Shown in pieces: positions 1 through 5,122 of a stretch of 5,775 bases of DNA (positions within the stretch are counted from its first letter, which is position 1; the number at the start of each line of letters is the position of its first letter). The stretch is taken from NCBI GenBank assembly GCA_022511505.1, contig JAFLTK010000066.1, positions 1 through 5,775 on the forward strand, read 5' to 3'. The notes under the pieces are model-generated. The model did not search any database. It was not told where the DNA came from and saw nothing but the letters and a program-made list of their open reading frames with translations. The stretch is from Muribaculaceae bacterium. Its GTDB lineage: Bacteria; Bacteroidota; Bacteroidia; Bacteroidales; Muribaculaceae. A program made the translations under genes and the position numbers.

Positions 1-28
1 GAATTGTATCGTATATACGGTACAATTC
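1..28. repeat. 28-bp near-perfect palindrome inside the leftmost coding region
   Basis: The arms GAATTGTA (1-8) and TACAATTC (21-28) are exact reverse complements. The central block CGTATATACG (10-19) is itself palindromic. Only the pair 9/20 (T opposite G) breaks the symmetry, so 13 of 14 pairs match. It lies within codons 13-22 of the partial gene and touches the window edge, so the symmetry may extend further. It could be a regulatory site or an RNA hairpin; coincidence with conserved codons cannot be ruled out. Confidence 0.6.
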
Positions 29-66
29 TCACTTTGTTCTAATAGAAGTAATTCAATTTCGCTCAT
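1..66 (-). CDS. 5' end of a small protein, possibly a RelE/HigB-like toxin (partial)
   Basis: An ATG at 66-64 on the minus strand opens a frame that runs without a stop to the window edge, giving 22 residues that begin MSEIELLLLEQSENC and continue TVYTIQF. The start is supported by a Bacteroidetes-type promoter (TATCTTTG at 106-99), which would leave a leader of roughly 25 nt. The beginning resembles, from memory, small Bacteroidales proteins of the RelE/HigB toxin superfamily, in which an acidic N-terminus is followed by a T-V-Y-T-hydrophobic-Q-F strand and the toxin gene precedes an HTH antitoxin gene. That assignment is inference from 22 residues. The palindrome in the promoter would fit autoregulation by such an antitoxin. 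The rest of the gene and any partner lie outside the window. A near-perfect 28-bp palindrome overlaps its codons 13 to 22. Confidence 0.5.
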   Translation of the reverse strand, partial: MSEIELLLLEQSENCTVYTIQF

Positions 67-98
67 AATTTATTATTTGATTTACTAATAAAGTACCG

Positions 99-106
99 CA
101 AAGATA
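99..106 (-). promoter_or_regulatory. Bacteroidetes -7 promoter box (TATCTTTG) for the leftmost gene
   Basis: The minus strand reads TATCTTTG, an exact match to the Bacteroidetes -7 consensus TAnnTTTG, 32 nt upstream of the ATG at 66. No good TTTG -33 element is present at the usual 19-21 nt spacing; the nearest candidate is TTTC about 23 nt upstream, inside the palindrome at 116-133. The promoter may therefore be weak or depend on a regulator. Confidence 0.55.
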
Positions 107-115
107 GGAAAAAGA

Positions 116-133
116 TTTCACATATATGTGAAA
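116..133. promoter_or_regulatory. 18-bp perfect palindrome, probable operator (or weak terminator)
   Basis: TTTCACATATATGTGAAA is identical to its reverse complement over all 18 bases. It lies just upstream of the -7 box at 99-106 and covers the place where a -33 element would sit, which is the usual place for a repressor site and fits an autoregulated toxin-antitoxin operon. A second reading is possible: on the minus strand the palindrome can fold into a 7-bp stem with a 4-nt loop followed by TCTTTTT, about 40 nt after the DUF2851 stop, so it could also work as a weak intrinsic terminator. The two roles are not exclusive. Confidence 0.6.
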
Positions 134-172
134 CGCAAGACATAAATTTTTGAATCTAGGCCAGATATGGTG

Positions 173-1501
173 TTAGATTGGGGAGACGGTGGTTGGGCGG
201 AGGACGGCCGAGCGTTGCAGGATGCGGTTGCCGAGGCGGCAGTGGAGGCAGTCGCGGCGCGAGCAGTAGGCTTCGTTGAGGCGTATCATCGCCTGGGAGG
301 TGAACGCGTCGGGACACGGGATGCCGGCGCCAACGAATGTGTTGACAATGCGGTTGCTCTCGGCGGGGAGGTGCTCGAGGAGCGAGACGGCGCGGTCGGT
401 CAGCGCGGAGTCATTGTGGGTGCGCCCGTAGGCCATCAGCAGCGGCGCGGCAACGTTGATGACGAGCGTGGCAATCGCCTGACGGCCAAGCAACGGGAGT
501 AGTGGCAGGGTGCCGTCGGGCAACGGTCGCGGGAAATGGTCGAGCGAGTAATGCGTGGCCCAGTAGGGCGACAGTTTCAGCAGAAAGAGGTCGCTGACGG
601 CGCCGAGGTCGTCGCCCGCTTCGAGCAGGTCGGCCACAAAATTGAAGTTGCCGCAGACCATTGCGGCGAGCATCGCAATGCGCCGTTGCGGGTGGTTGCC
701 CGGGCGCGTTCGCGACACGCGCCATCCGGCGTTTTCAATCGGCGCGAGGCCAAATTTGTTGCGGTAAAAGCGATACTCGCGTTGCATCAGCGCGATATAT
801 GGCACCTCAGGGTCGGCACCTGCAAGGAATCCCGCCTGCCCGAGCAACAGCGCCTCGAGGGCGTCGACATTGTCGGCGTGCTTGTGGAGCAAATTCAGGG
901 GCGTCGCCGCGGCGAGGCGCGTCATCGGATCGCTGTTGAGCCCGAAGCCGAGGGCACGCGCCATGGTCAGGTAGGCAGCCTGTTGCCAGTCGCCATTTGA
1001 CGCCGTGAGGTGGTCAATAATGCGGTCGCTTTTCTGTTGCAACCGTTCAAACCCCATTGCGGCCATCCACGAAGTGATTTGCAACGAATGAATCGACGGC
1101 AGGTATCGGCGACACGGCAATTCACGCAACCCGGTAGACAACAGACTGTTATAGTCGCGTCGAAAGTTTGGGTTACAGCAAAGGACCGCCTGCGGGATAG
1201 GCTGGCCGTCGGGACGGCTGACGCGCGCATCGTCGACAGCCACGACGTGGAGTATCACCGAACTGTAGGCCGGGTCGGCGTCGTGGTGATGGCGATACCA
1301 GTCGCCGGCGCGGTAGTGAATCTCGACATCGCCGGCCCACAGGCGCCCGTCTATGACCACCTTGGCGTTGAAAAAGTCGGGCCCCGCGTCGAGATTGTGT
1401 CGCCCCGGGTCAATGACGCTGATGCTCTTGGCCCCCGCCGTGGCAACGAGCGAGTCGCCGGCGAGACCGTGTTCCCAGACAAAGTGCATCAGCGCTTCCA
1501 T
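173..1501 (-). CDS. DUF2851 family protein
   Basis: This 442-residue protein matches the DUF2851 family, which is widespread in Bacteroidetes and has no established function. The ATG at 1501 is preferred because family members begin M-E-x-L-x-H-x-V-W, seen here as MEALMHFVWEHGL. The family signature follows at about residues 31-87: DPG, AGPDFFNAK (39-47), WAGDVEIH (55-62), DW and a histidine cluster (67-73), then VILHVV (82-87). A cysteine cluster closes the protein: C396, C413, C418 and C421. The PDF...VEIH arrangement recalls the active-site layout of PD-(D/E)XK nucleases, and the four cysteines could bind zinc or an Fe-S cluster; both are inferences. No signal peptide or membrane helix is seen, so it is probably cytoplasmic. 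It starts 47 nt after the Lrp-type regulator gene with no visible promoter between, so co-transcription is likely. GC content is visibly much higher than in the genes to the right. Confidence 0.9.
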   Translation of the reverse strand: MEALMHFVWEHGLAGDSLVATAGAKSISVIDPGRHNLDAGPDFFNAKVVIDGRLWAGDVEIHYRAGDWYRHHHDADPAYSSVILHVVAVDDARVSRPDGQPIPQAVLCCNPNFRRDYNSLLSTGLRELPCRRYLPSIHSLQITSWMAAMGFERLQQKSDRIIDHLTASNGDWQQAAYLTMARALGFGLNSDPMTRLAAATPLNLLHKHADNVDALEALLLGQAGFLAGADPEVPYIALMQREYRFYRNKFGLAPIENAGWRVSRTRPGNHPQRRIAMLAAMVCGNFNFVADLLEAGDDLGAVSDLFLLKLSPYWATHYSLDHFPRPLPDGTLPLLPLLGRQAIATLVINVAAPLLMAYGRTHNDSALTDRAVSLLEHLPAESNRIVNTFVGAGIPCPDAFTSQAMIRLNEAYCSRRDCLHCRLGNRILQRSAVLRPTTVSPI

Positions 1502-1548
1502 GGGGCTGGAATTTAAGTTCTAAAAACGAGGAGAAAAACGATGAAACA

Positions 1549-2010
1549 TCAGTCGGCGGCGATAGGAATACCGCGGTCAATGCTATGGTCAAGCGAGATA
1601 AGCGTCTCGGTCCCGGTCACGCCCTTGATACACTGGATTTTGTTGTTGAGCAAGTCCATCAATTGCTCGTTGTCGCGGGCAAACACCTTGATAAGCATCG
1701 TGTAGGGACCGGTAGTGTAGTGACATTCAACCACTTCGGGAATCTTCTCGAGCTCGGGAACCACGTCGCGATACATCGCTCCGCGCTCCAGGTTGACCCC
1801 AATGTAGGTACACGTCCTATAGCCCAAAATCTTAGGATTTACCGTATAGCCCGACCCCGTAATCACCTGAAGGTCAATCATTCGCTGGATGCGCTGATGA
1901 ATCGCCGCACGCGAAACTCCACACTCCATCGCTACATCCTTTGACGGAATGCGAGCGTTGCGCATAATGATATTTAAAATTTGTTTGTCAAGTTTATCAA
2001 TCTTTTCCAT
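1549..2010 (-). CDS. Lrp/AsnC family transcriptional regulator
   Basis: This 153-residue protein has the full two-domain build of Lrp/AsnC regulators and the usual family length. Residues 4-50 form the N-terminal winged helix-turn-helix: a first helix with D8 and the leucines of LDKQILNII, then the recognition helix in VSRAAIHQRIQRM (32-44), then the wing ITGSGYTVNPKILG. Residues 64-145 form the ligand-binding RAM domain, with the typical strand and turn VECHYTTGPYTMLIKVFARD (94-113) and the closing segment GVTGTETLISL (130-140). Such proteins assemble as octamers or dimers of dimers and often sense amino acids; the effector here cannot be read from sequence. It has its own promoter (boxes at 2060-2063 and 2033-2040) with a short leader of about 16-18 nt, so it should be expressed independently of the AT-rich operon upstream. 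Self-regulation is common in the family, and a repeated motif lies across its promoter. Confidence 0.95.
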   Translation of the reverse strand: MEKIDKLDKQILNIIMRNARIPSKDVAMECGVSRAAIHQRIQRMIDLQVITGSGYTVNPKILGYRTCTYIGVNLERGAMYRDVVPELEKIPEVVECHYTTGPYTMLIKVFARDNEQLMDLLNNKIQCIKGVTGTETLISLDHSIDRGIPIAAD

Positions 2011-2032
2011 AGGTTTGTGAGAAATTTGGTGA

Positions 2033-2063
2033 CAAAATTAATAAAAAATTCCCACTAAACAAA
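2033..2063 (-). promoter_or_regulatory. Bacteroidetes-type promoter of the Lrp/AsnC gene
   Basis: The minus strand carries TAATTTTG at 2040-2033, an exact match to TAnnTTTG, and TTTG at 2063-2060, with 19 nt between them. This is the spacing expected for the Bacteroidetes sigma-ABfr promoter. A second TTTG at 2067-2064 directly adjoins the first. The ATG at 2010 lies 22 nt downstream of the -7 box, which implies a very short leader. Confidence 0.75.
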
Positions 2064-2105
2064 CAAATTGCCACCTTTCCCCTAAAATTCCCCAAATTCC
2101 GCCCA
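2046..2105. repeat. Four degenerate copies of an AAATTSCC-CA motif at the Lrp promoter
   Basis: Related units occur at 2046-2054 (AAATTCCCA), 2065-2073 (AAATTGCCA), 2085-2094 (AAATTCCCCA) and 2094-2105 (AAATTCCGCCCA). The first three start 19 and 20 bp apart, close to two helical turns, and the first two flank the -33 box at 2060-2063. Phased sites on one DNA face are typical of Lrp-family binding, but the motif does not match the E. coli Lrp consensus, so a regulatory role is inferred from position and spacing only. Confidence 0.35.
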
Positions 2106-2121
2106 CTCGATGATCAAGCTA

Positions 2122-2141
2122 TTTTATTCTAGAGAATAAAA
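2122..2141. repeat. AT-rich inverted repeat at the end of the accessory operon (weak terminator candidate)
   Basis: TTTTATTCT (2122-2130) and AGAATAAAA (2133-2141) are exact reverse complements around a 2-nt centre. In RNA this would fold as a stem of about 7 bp with a 6-nt loop. It lies 11 nt beyond the stop codon of the WG-like lipoprotein gene, where a terminator would be expected. On the minus strand there is no U-tract after the stem, and the stem is nearly all A-U, so it would be a poor intrinsic terminator. Confidence 0.35.
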
Positions 2142-2151
2142 AACCAATGCT

Positions 2152-3828
2152 CTAACTTGAATGGACTCGATTTTTCATTATTTCTTCCCATATCGAAAGA
2201 TTAAACCCATTATGCGAGCACATTGTTATTGACATTTTATAATATTCGTTTCTTATAATCATAACATTCTCTGAATTTGGACTTGCCAATATACAACCAT
2301 ACCTATCAGAATATAACTCTTCACAACCTTTATCTTTTAGATCATGAATTATTTCAGAATAAATGCAAAAGGTGTACACCAGATTATATGTAAGAAGACT
2401 TACTACTTCATATTTTAACCAAGCATTCATATTTAATGTATCTGGGTTTGATTTTACAATCGGCTCATCAAATTCATATTGTAATGCAATAAGATAGTTT
2501 ACGCTGCTCTCAACGATATAATTCTCTATACTTTCTCCTCTAAACTTACTCAGATCATGAGTTTCTCTAAAATATTTTATATCATTAGGATTACAATGTC
2601 TCTCATTTTTATAAAAGAATGCACCGTCGTTAACCGAAGCACCTATGCCATCTCCACATAAATTCAAGATCTTTTTTGAAATTTCATTTTGTGGTGGGAA
2701 ATAATAGTTGTGCACAACTGAAGCCTTTTTAATTTCACTAAAATCAATATCAAAGTTTAATGGCTGTTCGGATCGTCTTCCTTTTGCGTCAACTAAAAAA
2801 AATTGACCATCGGGACGTATTATAATATTGGGAAAGTCATAGCCATAGGTTGATAGACAGAAAATTTCCTCTCCATCAAAAGAATCTAATTCTATTCCAT
2901 TAGAATCAAGCAATTTCACTATCTCATCATTATTATATGGAATACCAAGATAATAACTTCCATTAGGCACTAATTGGTCATATTTTGCATAAATCTTTTC
3001 TCTACTGTCTCCATAAGACATAAGGCCATATTTATCTTCATATTCGAAAATAAATTCGTCTTCTAGCAACGCATAAACCCCTTGGACCATTTTAGGGAGA
3101 TAAATAAATTTCCCATCGAAATTGTAAATGGTAAAAATATCCTTATCATCTTTAGCCGCTATCTTTTTATATTTTGTTGAGAAAATCAAACTCTCTGGAT
3201 CGTGACAAATAAAGGACAATAAAGATTCACCACTTTCATTTATTAACTGAAACTTATCATTCCCAACACCAACGATAGCATAGCCATTATGAAAATCAGT
3301 AGCCCATTCAAATGACTTATCAAAAGAATTTCTACCATCTTCATCAACATAAACAAATTTTTCATCAACTAATTCAACCCTCATCTTTCCAGAAGAATAA
3401 CTAAAGCAATTATTTACTTCTACTCCATCCACATCTGCTAAGGTAAATTTTAAATTACCCTCAGAATCTAAAACCTGAATGCATTCGTCTTGCCTACAAA
3501 CTGGAATGAGACCATTATTCATTACACCTATATCAAACAGACCTTTGGCATTTGGTAACATCTCATAAGAATTACCATTAAGTCTACATAGAACAAAATT
3601 ATTATCTTCTTTTAAAGCAAAATAGCCATTGATGACAGGTGTAATTTCTTTATCAAATATTATTGAATATGATTCACCATTCTTATCCAAAAAAACATAT
3701 TCCTCTGTAGACGAGTCCTCATTCTCGCAAGGGATATAATCTATAATATACTTATAGCTCGAGTCTTCCGAACTACAAGAACAAAGGATAGAAATTATAA
3801 CAAAAAGTATTACTTTTGATTTTTTCAT
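2152..3828 (-). CDS. Lipoprotein with WG-like repeats and an unrecognised C-terminal domain
   Basis: This 558-residue protein starts with a lipoprotein signal peptide: KK, a hydrophobic stretch (6-15), then a lipobox ending at C18. The residues after it, SSEDSS, are polar and acidic, resembling the signal that sends Bacteroidetes lipoproteins to the cell surface; surface exposure is inferred. Residues about 45-355 contain repeated blocks of the form Y/F-hydrophobic-D/N-x-x-G-x, for example YVFLDKNGE (44-52), FVYVDEDGR (158-166), FQLINESGE (193-201) and FFLVDAKGR (343-351), alternating with segments such as FHNGYAIVGV. This is the rhythm of WG beta repeats, although the signature Trp-Gly is mostly degenerate. 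Residues 360-558 form a separate part that I do not recognise, with several cysteines and a helical stretch around 470-500. The ATG overlaps the stop of the upstream membrane-protein gene by 4 nt (ATGA), indicating translational coupling. The gene is very AT-rich. It is the last gene of the accessory operon, and its function is unknown. Confidence 0.85.
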   Translation of the reverse strand: MKKSKVILFVIISILCSCSSEDSSYKYIIDYIPCENEDSSTEEYVFLDKNGESYSIIFDKEITPVINGYFALKEDNNFVLCRLNGNSYEMLPNAKGLFDIGVMNNGLIPVCRQDECIQVLDSEGNLKFTLADVDGVEVNNCFSYSSGKMRVELVDEKFVYVDEDGRNSFDKSFEWATDFHNGYAIVGVGNDKFQLINESGESLLSFICHDPESLIFSTKYKKIAAKDDKDIFTIYNFDGKFIYLPKMVQGVYALLEDEFIFEYEDKYGLMSYGDSREKIYAKYDQLVPNGSYYLGIPYNNDEIVKLLDSNGIELDSFDGEEIFCLSTYGYDFPNIIIRPDGQFFLVDAKGRRSEQPLNFDIDFSEIKKASVVHNYYFPPQNEISKKILNLCGDGIGASVNDGAFFYKNERHCNPNDIKYFRETHDLSKFRGESIENYIVESSVNYLIALQYEFDEPIVKSNPDTLNMNAWLKYEVVSLLTYNLVYTFCIYSEIIHDLKDKGCEELYSDRYGCILASPNSENVMIIRNEYYKMSITMCSHNGFNLSIWEEIMKNRVHSS

Positions 3829-4535
3829 ATTATATTTTCTATTTTAAATTTAACATTTGTCCTTAACACCGGATCATTACAGATTATATATAATACTGTT
3901 GTAAGGATCAAGATGAGAATTAAAAATAACGTCCACGTTTTCCAACCCCAAGATTTTTTTGAAATATCTTTAATTATTTCATTCTTTATTGGGGATTCAT
4001 TGCATATCACTTTTATTTGATGGTAACCATCTTTTATTTTTGAAAGAATCCATTTAGATCCCTTGATCTGAAATGAGCATCTAACCACATCTGATTTTGA
4101 AATCCCCAGATTTGCCGCTGGCAGTAAACTTCCTCTAAACCTAAAACGAAATTCCTCCAAAAATATATTTATATTTACCCTTCTATCATTGTCAAAAGAT
4201 TCGATTTGGGCGACAGTCACACCATTTAGGGTTTGCGAAACTAAGCTCTCAGCATTTTGTCTGTTATAGATATTTCTAAATGAATTAATCAGCTCCTCTA
4301 AATTATCGCATAAATACTCTGAATCAAAATAAAACCCGATTATGCTTCCATCATCTAATCTACGAGTATAGATATAATGCAGACAATTATCATCGCGTTT
4401 TATGTAAAGTTCTTCTACATATTCAACGTTCTGTAGCACCTGTTTACAAAAATGCATATTGTAACTTATTGGATGCTGTAGATATTTATTACGTTTGAGT
4501 ATACCGATCTTTTTATAAAGACACACACTAATCAT
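3825..4535 (-). CDS. Unrecognised protein with one C-terminal membrane helix
   Basis: I do not recognise a family for this 236-residue protein. It has no signal peptide. Residues 1-195 look like a folded, mixed alpha/beta domain; notable segments are CLHYIYTRR and GSIIGFYFD (51-71), a helix LEELINSFRNIYNR (79-92) and a basic strand RFRFRG (129-134). A single strong hydrophobic segment, roughly WTLFLILILILTTVLYII (201-218), is preceded by basic residues and Trp (KKSWGWK) and followed by a tail of about 18 residues. By the positive-inside rule the large domain should be cytoplasmic and the tail periplasmic. It starts 14 nt after the protease lipoprotein gene and ends in a 4-nt overlap with the WG-like lipoprotein gene, so it is firmly in the same operon. 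It may be the inner-membrane component linking the cytoplasm to the lipoproteins; that is inference. Confidence 0.8.
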   Translation of the reverse strand: MISVCLYKKIGILKRNKYLQHPISYNMHFCKQVLQNVEYVEELYIKRDDNCLHYIYTRRLDDGSIIGFYFDSEYLCDNLEELINSFRNIYNRQNAESLVSQTLNGVTVAQIESFDNDRRVNINIFLEEFRFRFRGSLLPAANLGISKSDVVRCSFQIKGSKWILSKIKDGYHQIKVICNESPIKNEIIKDISKKSWGWKTWTLFLILILILTTVLYIICNDPVLRTNVKFKIENII

Positions 4536-4549
4536 AGCAGCTTGTCCCG

Positions 4550-5119
4550 TTAATTAAAAACAATCAAGTTATTCTTTAAATCTACTGAGTAGCTGTTATA
4601 ATCAGCAAACTGATCAATAACAATATTACCTATTAATATGGATGCCTCAAGATTTTCAACAACCGTTGCCGGTATATCATATAAAACATGCATTATTCCA
4701 TTAACATCTGTTATCGCAATTTCATGTATATTAAAAACTTGATTAACCATAATCTCGCCACTTGCTATAGAAGACTCCTGAATTCCTAGTAGATCATCAT
4801 GACTAAGCGTTCCGGATTTGTATAGAGATCTCGCCTCCTGTAAAGAAATCAGTAGATGTGAACAGCCAGTATCAAATATGCCATCAAAGCCGGCTGTATC
4901 ATTAAATTTTACATGTATAGTCTTAACTCCGGAAGGCAATTGTTTGAAGGGTACAGCAAATGAATTCTGGGAAACAGAATCAAAAATAAGATCGCTGCTT
5001 TCCACTATAGTTGTCTCTTCTATTTTATCGTTTTGATCTACAGGTATGTAGGAATGCTTATTCTCGCACGACGTGAGAATAAGCATTCCATAAGCCAAAG
5101 CCCAAAGACTTAATTTCAT
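4550..5119 (-). CDS. Lipoprotein with a retropepsin-like aspartic protease domain
   Basis: This 189-residue protein has a lipoprotein signal peptide (MKLSLWALAYGMLILTSC) with lipobox LTSC and lipidated C18, a linker of about 40 residues, and a clan AA aspartic protease domain from about 55 to the C-terminus. The catalytic motif is F-D-T-G-C-S with D83, T84 and G85, preceded by the strand IHVKFND. Then come the segments usual in Bacteroidetes retropepsin-like proteins: ISLQEARSL, LSHDDLLGIQ (105-114) and VNQVFNIHEIAI. The closing hydrophobic-hydrophobic-Gly element is ASILIGNIVIDQF (159-171), followed by a last strand pair YSVDLKNNLIVF. One DTG per chain means it should act as a homodimer, as retropepsins do. 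Cys rather than Ala after DTG is less common but seen in this fold. The mature enzyme should sit on a membrane facing the periplasm or the outside; its substrate is unknown. It starts 3 nt after the upstream gene and precedes the next by 14 nt. Its signal-peptide region contains a perfect inverted repeat. Confidence 0.88.
   Translation of the reverse strand: MKLSLWALAYGMLILTSCENKHSYIPVDQNDKIEETTIVESSDLIFDSVSQNSFAVPFKQLPSGVKTIHVKFNDTAGFDGIFDTGCSHLLISLQEARSLYKSGTLSHDDLLGIQESSIASGEIMVNQVFNIHEIAITDVNGIMHVLYDIPATVVENLEASILIGNIVIDQFADYNSYSVDLKNNLIVFN
5051..5089. repeat. 15-bp perfect inverted repeat with 9-nt loop inside the lipobox coding region
   Basis: GGAATGCTTATTCTC (5051-5065) and GAGAATAAGCATTCC (5075-5089) are exact reverse complements with a 9-nt spacer. 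On the coding strand the arms are codon-aligned: the first encodes GMLIL, the loop ACGTCGTGC encodes T-S-C of the lipobox, and the second encodes ENKHS. The stem begins 30 nt after the ATG at 5119, within the region covered by an initiating or early elongating ribosome. No U-tract follows, so it is not an ordinary terminator. A 15-bp perfect match is far beyond chance in a window of this size. Confidence 0.9.
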
Positions 5120-5122
5120 ATG

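Noticed and set aside
167..1516. Several open frames on the plus strand opposite the DUF2851 gene (for example 167-502, 536-1000, 661-939, 1010-1516) and minus-strand frames at 411-725 and 967-1230
   Set aside because: They lie antisense to or in other frames of a clear DUF2851 gene in GC-rich DNA, where stop codons are rare. Their translations are low-complexity, rich in Arg, Ala and Val, and show no domain or promoter.
1410..1592. 60-residue minus-strand frame spanning the Lrp-DUF2851 gap
   Set aside because: It overlaps the end of the Lrp-type gene and the start of DUF2851 in another frame, and its second half is DUF2851 coding DNA read out of frame.
1585..1944. 119-residue plus-strand open frame
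   Set aside because: It is entirely antisense to the Lrp/AsnC gene, whose domain structure is unambiguous.
4981..4988. TAnnTTTG match (TATTTTTG on the minus strand) inside the protease lipoprotein gene
   Set aside because: The motif is short and AT-rich, so chance matches are expected in this zone, and it lies inside a tightly packed operon rather than before a start codon.
4818..5036. 72-residue plus-strand open frame
   Set aside because: It is antisense to the protease lipoprotein gene and has no recognisable features.
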